Positions 37,132 through 44,430 of a DNA stretch of 64,000 nucleotides are shown one piece after another. A program made the translations under genes and the position numbers. The notes beneath the pieces are model-generated. The model worked only from the letters and a program-made list of their open reading frames with translations, was not told the DNA's origin and made no database searches. This DNA comes from Hyphomicrobium sp. 99 (GTDB lineage Bacteria; Pseudomonadota; Alphaproteobacteria; Rhizobiales; Hyphomicrobiaceae). Each line of letters begins with the position of its first letter. The stretch's first letter is position 1. The stretch spans positions 1,116,001 to 1,180,000 of the forward strand of contig NZ_KQ031382.1 of assembly GCF_000384335.2 (NCBI RefSeq). Reading direction: 5' to 3'.

Positions 37132-38433
37132 CTAGGCCAGCACGCGAGCTTCGGGCAGTTCGTTCCGGCGCACGACACCGGCCCGCCAGGGCTTCAAGAC
37201 TCCGATTGCGAGCAGCGAAGCCGCGATATTTGCGCCGGCAGCGATGATCAGAACCGTGTCCCACGATCCGGTCTGCTGCTGGAGCACGTTGGCAAACGGC
37301 ACGATCAATGCAGCGGTGCCCTTGGCGGTATAGAGAAGGCCCGCATTGGTCGCAGCATACTTGGTGCCGAAGGTGTCAGTGCACGTCGACGGGAAGAGAC
37401 TGTAGATCTCGCCCCAGGCGAAGAACACGCATCCGCTGAGAATAACGAACCAGACGGGATCGTGGCCCCAGAGATGAAGCAGATAGATGCCGATGCCTTC
37501 CATTGCGAAGGCGATAAACATCGTATTTTCACGACCGATATGATCCGAGACCCAGCCGAAGAAAGGACGAGTCAGGCCATTGAGAATTCGGTCGATCGTC
37601 GCGGCGAATGTGATCACCGTCATCGTGAGGCCGAAGAGAGTCACCGGAATGCTGTCAATTCCGAAGTCAGCGGCGATCGGCTTGAGGTTCGCCGTCGCCA
37701 TGAGGCCACCGGCGCCCACGATTACGAACATCAGATACATGAGCCAGAATAGAGGCTGGCGCAGCACTTCCGACGGCGCAAAATTCTTCTTGGTCTGGAT
37801 GACATTCTGGCTGACCGCTGCTTCGGGCGTCTGGCCCCGCTTCGGTGCCACCATCAGCAGGGCGAAGATCATCACGATCAAGCCTTGGCCGATGCCGAAA
37901 TAAAAGAATGCCGACTGGAAGCCTTGCGTGCCGATCATCCATTGGATGGGAGCGACCGTGAGGGCGGAGCCAGCACCGAAACCTGCGGCGGTGATGCCGG
38001 CCGCAAGACCGCGTTTGTCGGGGAACCATTTGAGCGCATTACCGACGCACGTGCCGTACACGCCACCTGCACCGATACCCGCCAGGACCTGGCCAACATA
38101 AAATTGGCCGAGAGTTGTCGCGTAGGAGTTTACAACCCAGCCAATGCCGCAAAGTAGGCCACTGAATAAGACCACGCGCTGGGGGCCGTATTTGTCCACG
38201 AACCAGGCTTCAACGGGCACAAGCCAAGTTTCTGCTAGTACGAAAAGTGTGAAGGCCCATTGGATGGCTGAACGATCCCATCCAAACTTCGACTGGATGT
38301 CTGGGACGAAGAAGGTCCAACCGTATTGAAGGTTGGCGATCATCACCATACAGACGACGCCGATCGCAAGTTGCCGCCAGCGGTAACCGTCGGTTACACG
38401 TTGGGTGGCCAATTCTCCTTGAGTTCCTGCCAT
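37132..38433 (-). CDS. oxlT: Oxalate/formate antiporter (MFS)
   Basis: 433 residues with 12 predicted membrane helices and the major-facilitator pattern. It closely follows OxlT: WAFTLFVLAETWLVPVEAW in the N-half, LNGLTRPFFGWVSD in the loop after helix 8 and the helix-11 lysine in GLLYTAKGTAAL, which corresponds to the substrate-binding Lys355 of Oxalobacter OxlT. It would exchange external oxalate for formate. Monocistronic, with its own operator upstream (38519-38535) and terminator downstream. Confidence 0.92.
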   Translation of the reverse strand: MAGTQGELATQRVTDGYRWRQLAIGVVCMVMIANLQYGWTFFVPDIQSKFGWDRSAIQWAFTLFVLAETWLVPVEAWFVDKYGPQRVVLFSGLLCGIGWVVNSYATTLGQFYVGQVLAGIGAGGVYGTCVGNALKWFPDKRGLAAGITAAGFGAGSALTVAPIQWMIGTQGFQSAFFYFGIGQGLIVMIFALLMVAPKRGQTPEAAVSQNVIQTKKNFAPSEVLRQPLFWLMYLMFVIVGAGGLMATANLKPIAADFGIDSIPVTLFGLTMTVITFAATIDRILNGLTRPFFGWVSDHIGRENTMFIAFAMEGIGIYLLHLWGHDPVWFVILSGCVFFAWGEIYSLFPSTCTDTFGTKYAATNAGLLYTAKGTAALIVPFANVLQQQTGSWDTVLIIAAGANIAASLLAIGVLKPWRAGVVRRNELPEARVLA

Positions 38434-38518
38434 TTACTTCCCCCTTGGTTGTGTTGTTGGGAGGTATTTGAGGGTTTTTTTCCGCACTCAATTCGTCAAC
38501 TTTGTCACAGGGGCATTC

Positions 38519-38535
38519 TGGTATATTGAATGCCA
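38519..38535 (+). promoter_or_regulatory. GntR-type operator upstream of oxlT
   Basis: TGGTATATTGAATGCCA, 86 bases before the oxlT start. On the minus strand a weak promoter TTGCCA-17 bp-CAGAAT spans it, so a bound regulator would cover the promoter. Confidence 0.75.
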
Positions 38536-38831
38536 GATGGCAAGGCGCAATTGTCGCAGATGCGGATTTTCAACCTGGAAATGGCACGCAAAATCGGGCC
38601 CGTCGCGGGTCCTCCGCGGCGAGCAATCCATTCATACGTAACGATTATCTTTCGTGAGCTTTGATCAGCTCGACATCAGCCAAAAAATTTTTGTCGACGA
38701 AGGCTGACGTATTCCCTGCGGGGACAAGGCAAGACTGCGAACAAGGCGATTTTTCTCAAGCTACGCAAGCACTTGCCTTCTTTGAATGCCGCAGGAACGA
38801 CCTTTGAGGCTATTCAGTCCGATCCACACAC
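38536..38831. other. Intergenic region between oxlT and the small gene
   Basis: About 300 bases; I see no supported gene, operator or strong terminator in it. Confidence 0.4.
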
Positions 38832-38969
38832 TCACAGGCCGAACGGTTCGGTTGAGTTATTGCGGCGGCTGATTTCGGCCGTCTTGTCCAAAAAGGCCGA
38901 GAGCCATGCCCAAAACCGGGCGGACAACGAACGATGACCAATGGAGCGGCGCAGCACAGTTGCAGTCAT
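38832..38969 (-). CDS. Small 45-residue protein in the oxalate regulon
   Basis: 45 codons, MTATVLRRSI...EPFGL, inside a longer open frame. The ATG has an excellent ribosome site (GGAAGGAG, 8 bases), which the upstream frame lacks. The product is basic and probably one amphipathic helix (RFWAWLSAFLDKTAEISRR) with a polar tail ending in FGL. The operator at 39026-39042 lies about 57 bases upstream. The function is unknown; small proteins of this shape, ending in FGL, occur in other alphaproteobacteria. Confidence 0.65.
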   Translation of the reverse strand: MTATVLRRSIGHRSLSARFWAWLSAFLDKTAEISRRNNSTEPFGL

Positions 38970-39025
38970 GATTAAATCTCCTTCCAAAATGTCGCAAAGC
39001 CCTGATAACGTGACTTCATCTAGTC

Positions 39026-39054
39026 TGGTATATAGCATGCCAAATACCGTATTT
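39026..39054 (+). promoter_or_regulatory. GntR-type operator upstream of the 45-residue gene, with adjoining palindrome
   Basis: TGGTATATAGCATGCCA at 39026-39042. It is followed at once by the perfect palindrome AAATACCGTATTT (39042-39054). It can serve the small leftward gene, and it is 130 bases from the frc2 operator, allowing cooperative binding. Confidence 0.7.
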
Positions 39055-39146
39055 CCAGGATTTTGCTGCATTGCGGGAATGCGCCATTTGCATGGGTTCT
39101 GGGACATCGCCTGCGAAATGGGTATGCCTAAACGTCGCAGTTCGCG

Positions 39147-39176
39147 TTGACATTCTGGTATTTCGTATGCCAGATT
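39147..39176 (+). promoter_or_regulatory. Promoter and GntR-type operator of frc2
   Basis: TTGACA at 39147-39152 with a weak CAGATT -10 at 39171-39176 (18-bp spacer). The operator TGGTATTTCGTATGCCA (39156-39172) fills the spacer, the classic position for repression. Confidence 0.65.
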
Positions 39177-39251
39177 CAGGCCACTGAATTTCTCGGCTCG
39201 CACCTTCGTGAAGCCGGTGGCTCCAATAAAAGAAGAACGAGGAGCGAGTTC

Positions 39252-39389
39252 ATGGCGACGACCAAGACGCTCCCCCGGCAACCCCGCCCAATGCGGTGTC
39301 GAACTTTTAGCGAGCGGGCGAACCTTCTGAATGAGCGCGTCGGTCTGAGCGCGACGCCACCTTCCCAATACCAAGAAAAATCGAGGTAG
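39252..39389 (+). CDS. Possible 45-residue leader ORF before frc2
   Basis: 45 codons beginning [16 protein letters not shown] with GAGGAG seven bases upstream of the ATG. The stop lies within the ribosome site of frc2, so translation could be coupled. The product is basic and Pro/Arg/Ser-rich with no recognisable motif. The strong ribosome site is the main support; it could be a regulatory leader or chance. Confidence 0.4.
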   Translation: MATTKTLPRQPRPMRCRTFSERANLLNERVGLSATPPSQYQEKSR

Positions 39390-39394
39390 GTCTC

Positions 39395-40669
39395 ATGGGC
39401 AAAGCACTCGACGGCATACGCGTCCTCGACTTCACACACGTGCAATCGGGCCCGGCTTGCACTCAGCTTCTGGCGTGGTTCGGCGCCGACGTCATCAAGG
39501 TGGAAAAGCCTGGCATCGGCGACGTGACCCGCACGCAATTGCGCGATGTCCCTAATGCGGACAGCCTCTACTTCACGATGCTGAACCACAATAAGCGGTC
39601 GATCACGCTCGATACCAAGAACGCCGAAGGCAAGGCTGTGCTCGAGGAGCTCATTAAGACGTGCGATGTGCTCGTCGAGAATTTCGCGCCCGGCGCGCTG
39701 GATCGCATGGGGTTCTCCTGGTCGCGCATCCAAGAACTCAACCCGCGCATGATCGTGGCCTCGATCAAAGGTTTTGGTCCGGGGCCATATCAGCACTGCA
39801 AGGTCTATGAGAACGTGGCGCAGTGCGCAGGCGGCGCGGCTTCCACGACCGGCTTCGACGATGGTCCTCCGCTAATCACGGGAGCGCAGATCGGCGATAG
39901 CGGCACGGGACTTCATCTCGCGCTCGGAATCGTCACGGCACTTTTTCAGCGGACGGTCAGCGGCCGCGGTCAACGTGTCGATGCGGCCATGCAGGATGGC
40001 GTGCTGAACCTCTGCCGCGTCAAGCTCAGAGACCAGCAACGGATCGAGCGCGGGCCACTGACCGAATATCCGCAGTATCCCAACGGTACATTCGGAGACA
40101 GCGTCCCACGCGCGGGGAATGCATCGGGCGGCGGCCAGCCAGGATGGATTCTCAAGTGCAAGAATTGGGAAACCGATCCCAACGCCTACATCTACTTCAT
40201 CACACAGGCGCCGGTCTGGACTGACATCTGCAAAGTGATCGGAAAGGAAGAGTGGATCACTGATCCCGACTACGCCACGCCGGCAGCGCGCCTGCCGCGC
40301 CTCAAGAGCATTTTCGCAACGATCGAGGAATGGACCTCGAGCAAGACGAAGTACGAGGCCATGGAGATCCTCAACAAGTATCACATTCCATGTGGGCCGA
40401 TCCTGTCGATGAAAGAGATCGCCGAAGATCAGTCGCTTCGCCAGACGGGCACCATCGTAGAAGTCGATCATCCTGTTCGAGGAAAATATTTGTCGGTCGG
40501 CAATCCAATCAAGCTTTCCGATAGTCCGACGGTGGTCGAGCGCTCGCCGCTTCTAGGCGAGCACACCGAAGAGATCCTGCGCGATGTTCTGAAATTCGAC
40601 GAACATCGCATACGCGAAATCGAGGCAAGCGGCGCTCTGGGCGAACTGGTTCCGATCGCAGCCGAGTGA
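39395..40669 (+). CDS. frc: Formyl-CoA:oxalate CoA-transferase (copy 2)
   Basis: 424 residues, collinear with copy 1 and roughly two-thirds identical by eye. It keeps the glutamine in [13 protein letters not shown], the catalytic aspartate in [10 protein letters not shown] and the glycine loop SGGGQPGW, with Gln in RTQLRD in place of Oxalobacter Trp48. The C-terminal tail is about 8 residues longer. It is transcribed away from oxlT from its own promoter/operator and followed by a terminator-like hairpin and then the sucC-like gene. It may use oxalate or another dicarboxylate as CoA acceptor. Confidence 0.92.
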   Translation: MGKALDGIRVLDFTHVQSGPACTQLLAWFGADVIKVEKPGIGDVTRTQLRDVPNADSLYFTMLNHNKRSITLDTKNAEGKAVLEELIKTCDVLVENFAPGALDRMGFSWSRIQELNPRMIVASIKGFGPGPYQHCKVYENVAQCAGGAASTTGFDDGPPLITGAQIGDSGTGLHLALGIVTALFQRTVSGRGQRVDAAMQDGVLNLCRVKLRDQQRIERGPLTEYPQYPNGTFGDSVPRAGNASGGGQPGWILKCKNWETDPNAYIYFITQAPVWTDICKVIGKEEWITDPDYATPAARLPRLKSIFATIEEWTSSKTKYEAMEILNKYHIPCGPILSMKEIAEDQSLRQTGTIVEVDHPVRGKYLSVGNPIKLSDSPTVVERSPLLGEHTEEILRDVLKFDEHRIREIEASGALGELVPIAAE

Positions 40670-40685
40670 TCACCGCAAAGCCTTG

Positions 40686-40725
40686 GGCGGCGGAGGCGCT
40701 TCCTCCGTGCTTTCGCCGCCTTTTT
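40686..40725 (+). terminator. Terminator or attenuator between frc2 and the sucC-like gene
   Basis: Stem GGCGGCG / CGCCGCC with an inner GGAGG/CCTCC hairpin, followed by TTTTT. Only 49 bases remain before the next gene, so partial readthrough is likely unless a promoter hides in that short AT-rich stretch. Confidence 0.65.
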
Positions 40726-40774
40726 CAAACACCTGAGTTCGTTGCAAAACAAAAAACCAAAATAGGAGGAGTAC

Positions 40775-41920
40775 ATGAAGCTCCACGAATTCCAGACGAA
40801 GCAGCTGCTGTCGGATTTCGGTCTGAAGTCTCCCGAGTGGGGCGTCGCGATTACGCCGGAGCAGGCGGAGGAGATCGCCGTCGGGCTCGATGCTAAAAGC
40901 TTCGTCGTGAAAGGTCAGGTCCACGGATTTCGCCGCAAATTATCTGATGCATACCTCGTCTATTCTCCAACAGAGGTGAAGAAAGCGGCGGGCGACCTGC
41001 TTCAGCGAAAGATTGCCGACGACGGCGGCGTAAAAGCGAATTCAGTCCGTCGCGTCATGGTCGAGGCCGGTGTCATCGCTGAGCGCGCGATCTCGTTGTC
41101 CCTCTTTATAGATCCGGCTGTGCGAGGAATCGTACTCTCGGCTCAAAATTGCGACGCAGCCGGCAACGTAGCCGCATTTGGCCAGGCAGGCGTGCAGCAG
41201 TTGACGCTCGGTACAGGCCATACGTTTCCCGAATACGATGTGATGCTATTCGCGGCTCGCCTTGCCATTCCGGACAACGCGCGAAATGCGTTTTCGACAT
41301 TGACGCACGGGCTCATGCGCGCCTTCGTGGAGCTCGACGCGAGCCGCATCGAAATCGATCCACTCGCGATCATGCCGGACGGCGAGTTGCTTGCGCTGAG
41401 TGCGGTGCTGACGATCGACGATAACGCGATGTTCCGCCATCCGTCGCTCTTCGCGCTCCGCGCCGATGACGAAAGGGAGATCAACGCGCAGAGTTATAGG
41501 CTCAACTACGTCAGCCTCGATGGTGATATCGGCGTCGCCGCAAACGGCGCAGGGCTGGGGCTCGCGACCATCGATATGGTTCGCGCCGCCAAAGGCCGGC
41601 CGGCGAACTTCATGGATATCCGCACCAGCGCTTCGAGCGTAGAAATCGCCCGTGGCTTTGCAATGATCCTCGACAATCCGAAGGTCCGCTCCCTGCTTAT
41701 CAATATCCACGGAGGCGGCATGCAGCCTTGCGATAAAGTCGTCGAAGGTCTCGGCATCGCCATGCGTCGCACCGGCCGCTCACTGCCGACGGTTGTCAGG
41801 CTGGCCGGCAACAACGCTCACGCCGCCAGGGCACGTCTCGAAGATTTCGGCTGCCGCATTGTCGATTGTGCCGACATGTGGTCGGCCGCCGAGCACGCCG
41901 TAGCCGAAGCACGTCAGTAG
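40775..41920 (+). CDS. Succinyl-CoA-synthetase beta-like protein with altered ATP site
   Basis: 381 residues aligning end to end with SucC (MKLHEFQTKQLLSDFGLKSP at the start, NYVSLDGDIGVAANGAGLG and LLINIHGGGMQPCD later). Compared with E. coli SucC, the first lysine of the ATP site is kept (VVKGQVH), but GGRGKAGG is replaced by FRRKLSDA, the metal ligand Asn199 is Asp195 (EIDPL), the ligand Asp213 is Ser209 and the FLDVGGGA loop reads FMDIRTSA. ATP-driven chemistry is therefore doubtful. AGGAGG precedes the ATG. It is paired with an equally altered alpha-like gene 14 bases downstream, so the two probably still form a complex. Confidence 0.85.
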   Translation: MKLHEFQTKQLLSDFGLKSPEWGVAITPEQAEEIAVGLDAKSFVVKGQVHGFRRKLSDAYLVYSPTEVKKAAGDLLQRKIADDGGVKANSVRRVMVEAGVIAERAISLSLFIDPAVRGIVLSAQNCDAAGNVAAFGQAGVQQLTLGTGHTFPEYDVMLFAARLAIPDNARNAFSTLTHGLMRAFVELDASRIEIDPLAIMPDGELLALSAVLTIDDNAMFRHPSLFALRADDEREINAQSYRLNYVSLDGDIGVAANGAGLGLATIDMVRAAKGRPANFMDIRTSASSVEIARGFAMILDNPKVRSLLINIHGGGMQPCDKVVEGLGIAMRRTGRSLPTVVRLAGNNAHAARARLEDFGCRIVDCADMWSAAEHAVAEARQ

Positions 41921-41934
41921 GAAGGAGGAAACTC

Positions 41935-42846
41935 ATGTCGATCCTCGTCAATCGCCAAACTCGTGTCATCTGCCAGGGCATGACCGGCCGCGCCGGAACG
42001 CAGCAGACCGCGACCATGATGAAGTACGGGACGAATGTCGTCGCTGGTGTAACGCCAGGAAAGGGCGGTCAGCGGCATCTCGATCTCCCCATTTTCGATA
42101 CTGTCGCGGAAGCGGTTCAGCAGACCCGCGCCAATGCCAGCATGATCTTCGCTCCGCCGATGCAGGCGGCCGCCGCCATGATCGAGGCGATCGAAGCGGA
42201 AGTTCCGTTAGTCGTCACGCTGACGGAGCACGTTCCCGTTCTCGACATGGTCCGTGTCTGCCATGCCCTGAAGGGCTCGCAGACGAGACTTGTCGGCCCG
42301 AATTCAGAAGGCATTCTTGCGCCGGGCATATGCAAGCTTGGTGTGATCGCAACGGGGAACGCGCGCCCCGGCGGCATAGGTGTCGTTTCACGCTCGGCAT
42401 CGCTGACGAGCGAGGTGATTGCCCAACTATCCGCAGCAGGGCTCGGCATATCGACGAGCGTCGGCGTCGGCGGCGATCTCGTGCACGGCCTAAGCATGAA
42501 GGATTGCGTCGAACTGTTCTTGGCCGACCCGGAAACGGAGGGCATCGTCCTCATCGGGGAAGTGGGCGGCACCGAAGAACAGTATGTCGCCGACCTCATT
42601 CGCCAGAAAAAGCCGCGCATTCCGATCGTTGCGCTGGTTGTCGGTTGCCATGCGCCCTCCGAACGGCGCGCGGGAAATACCGGCGCGCTGCTGGTGCACG
42701 GCCGCGATACGGCTGCCGCGAAGATCGCAGCTCTCGGGAGGGCGGGGGTCATCATCGCGGAAAGTCCACATCTCGTGGGCGCAACGATGAGCGCAGCACT
42801 TCGTGGCCAGAAGGATCAGAAACAACCTCGCGCCGCGCTGGGCTGA
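41935..42846 (+). CDS. Succinyl-CoA-synthetase alpha-like protein lacking the phosphohistidine
   Basis: 303 residues from the ATG with AAGGAGGAAACTC upstream. The CoA-binding Rossmann domain is intact (MSILVNRQTRVICQGMTGRA, GVTPGKGG), and the glutamate that contacts the active histidine is kept (IGEVGGT). However, the E. coli motif GHAGAI with phosphohistidine 246 is GNTGAL here, with Asn at about residue 248, and GPNCPG is GPNSEG. An ordinary CoA ligase reaction through phosphohistidine is not possible. It may bind CoA or a CoA-thioester without phosphotransfer, or work in another way. Confidence 0.87.
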   Translation: MSILVNRQTRVICQGMTGRAGTQQTATMMKYGTNVVAGVTPGKGGQRHLDLPIFDTVAEAVQQTRANASMIFAPPMQAAAAMIEAIEAEVPLVVTLTEHVPVLDMVRVCHALKGSQTRLVGPNSEGILAPGICKLGVIATGNARPGGIGVVSRSASLTSEVIAQLSAAGLGISTSVGVGGDLVHGLSMKDCVELFLADPETEGIVLIGEVGGTEEQYVADLIRQKKPRIPIVALVVGCHAPSERRAGNTGALLVHGRDTAAAKIAALGRAGVIIAESPHLVGATMSAALRGQKDQKQPRAALG

Positions 42847-42908
42847 CCTGCAAGAGCGCCGAGCATGTCGACTGGCGGCGGGACTGCGTGCCCGCTGCGG
42901 AGTGACCG

Positions 42909-43106
42909 ATGACGATCGTTTGCAATGGCGCGAAACGCGAAGTTCAAAATCTCGTGCTGTCGAAGACTTTGGTCGAGATTGGATACGGGGAGCGGCGGGT
43001 AGCGACGGCTGTCAACGGATGCTTCGTGTCGGCGCGTCAACGCGATTCCGTTTTATTGAAGGAGGGCGACAAGCTTGAGGTCGTCACGCCGAGGCAGGGA
43101 GGCTGA
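42909..43106 (+). CDS. thiS: ThiS-like sulfur carrier protein
   Basis: 65 residues of beta-grasp type: [28 protein letters not shown] near 32-47 and [17 protein letters not shown] at the end. The C-terminal Gly-Gly is the site that is adenylated and turned into a thiocarboxylate in ThiS and MoaD. The start is preceded by GGAG, and the next gene uses the final codons as its ribosome site, so the two are coupled. No ThiF-type adenylating enzyme lies nearby. Confidence 0.88.
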   Translation: MTIVCNGAKREVQNLVLSKTLVEIGYGERRVATAVNGCFVSARQRDSVLLKEGDKLEVVTPRQGG

Positions 43107-43108
43107 GA

Positions 43109-43879
43109 ATGGAAGTTTACGGCACGACGCTCAGCAGCCGCCTCTTGCTCGGCAGCGCGCAATATCCCTCGCCGAAGGTTCTAGCCGACGCCGTACGAGC
43201 CTCTGGCACGGAAGTCGTCACGGTCTCGCTGCGGCGTGAGGCCGGAGGCGGGAGGGCCGGTCATAGTTTCTGGTCGCTCATCCGCGAGCTTGGCGTACGC
43301 GTCCTTCCGAACACTGCTGGTTGTCATTCGCTCAAGGAAGCTGTCACGACGGCCCATATGGCGCGGGAAGTTTTCGAGACGAACTGGATCAAGCTCGAAG
43401 TGATCGGCGACGACGACCTTCTCCAACCGAATGTTTTCCAGTTGGTCGAAGCAGCGCGAATCCTTTGCGAGGACGGCTTCGAGGTCTTCCCCTATACGAC
43501 CGACGACCTGAGTGTCGCTGAACGCTTGGTAGAAGTCGGTTGCCGTGTGCTGATGCCGCTCGCGGCGCCGATCGGCTCCGGCCGGGGATTGAACAATCCG
43601 TTCGGCTTGCGCGCGCTTCGAAACCGCTTCCCGGATACGCCACTCATTGTCGACGCGGGGATCGGACTGCCCTCGCACGCAGCCCAGGCAATGGAACTCG
43701 GGTACGATGCTATTCTTTTGAATACAGCGGTCGCAAAGGCCGGCGACCCGGTCGGCATGGCGGCCGCGTTTGCTAAGGCGATTGAGGCGGGTCGCATGGC
43801 ATATCTCGCCCACCCGATGGAGCCGCGCGACATGGCATCGCCGTCGACGCCGCTTCTCGGGCGAGCCGCGCTTACTTGA
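43109..43879 (+). CDS. thiG: Thiazole synthase ThiG
   Basis: 256 residues, a TIM barrel with all the usual marks: [25 protein letters not shown], the Schiff-base lysine in [10 protein letters not shown] (about Lys95), [10 protein letters not shown] and [20 protein letters not shown]. ThiG joins deoxyxylulose phosphate, dehydroglycine and ThiS-bound sulfur into the thiazole of thiamine. Unlike the altered CoA-ligase pair upstream it appears fully active. The rest of the thiamine pathway is not here. Two explanations are cofactor supply for the thiamine-dependent Oxc, or use of ThiS/ThiG in another sulfur transfer as in 2-thiosugar synthesis. Confidence 0.92.
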   Translation: MEVYGTTLSSRLLLGSAQYPSPKVLADAVRASGTEVVTVSLRREAGGGRAGHSFWSLIRELGVRVLPNTAGCHSLKEAVTTAHMAREVFETNWIKLEVIGDDDLLQPNVFQLVEAARILCEDGFEVFPYTTDDLSVAERLVEVGCRVLMPLAAPIGSGRGLNNPFGLRALRNRFPDTPLIVDAGIGLPSHAAQAMELGYDAILLNTAVAKAGDPVGMAAAFAKAIEAGRMAYLAHPMEPRDMASPSTPLLGRAALT

Positions 43880-44430
43880 ACTGGCTTTCAAGAATCTGCG
43901 TGGCTGGTGCGGACAACCTGCCGACATCGTTAAGCTTGCACATCAGTATGAAGTCGTCGCCATGTGCAGCAACCAGTCCCGGCCGTTGGCAAAGAAGCTC
44001 AGAAAATCATACTTTTGGAATCTGCACTTCGATTTTGCGCCACCATCGTCAAAACGACCCCTCCAAGCGAAGAGGGCAGGCAGCATGCCTTAGCCCTTAT
44101 CGCGCGATGTGTTTCGGTGTCGCTTCGTGCGGTTTCGATCGCCGCGACTGATGAGTTCCCAAAGAAAGAGATTTAAGCAGACGCCCTGGACGTCTTGACG
44201 CCGTAAGGCGAAGGAAGCGGAAGCGCGCCGGGATGGCACATGCCAGGCCCTTTCAGTCCCGGCACCGGCAACAACGATCCCCCTATTTGGGAATATGCAT
44301 TTCTGAATTTGTTGATTAGCAAGCCGTTCTGCCCTGCCTATAGGCAGGTTGCGCCAGACCTTACCGAACACTCCAGCGGCCTTCTGCGCGCCTCACAATT
44401 TCCGGCCGCGCGAACATCGAGGGAACGCGC
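43880..44430. other. Intergenic region after thiG with a 16-bp palindrome
   Basis: About 550 bases. The frames present are short; one reading MPGPFSPGTGNNDPPIWEYA (from 44240) is protein-like at its start but runs into the next gene and lacks a ribosome site. CCTGCCTATAGGCAGG, a perfect 16-bp palindrome, lies at 44333-44348, and TGGCACATGCCA at about 44234-44245. These may be operators for the DUF3604 gene; no strong terminator is seen after thiG. Confidence 0.45.

Noticed and set aside
38970..39374. Upstream extension of the 45-residue gene to a 180-codon frame
   Set aside because: It would read through two operators and a promoter, and only the internal ATG has a ribosome site.
40775..42846. 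Reading the sucC/sucD-like genes as the TCA-cycle succinyl-CoA synthetase or malate thiokinase
   Set aside because: Both need the phosphohistidine and ATP-site metal ligands, which are replaced here.
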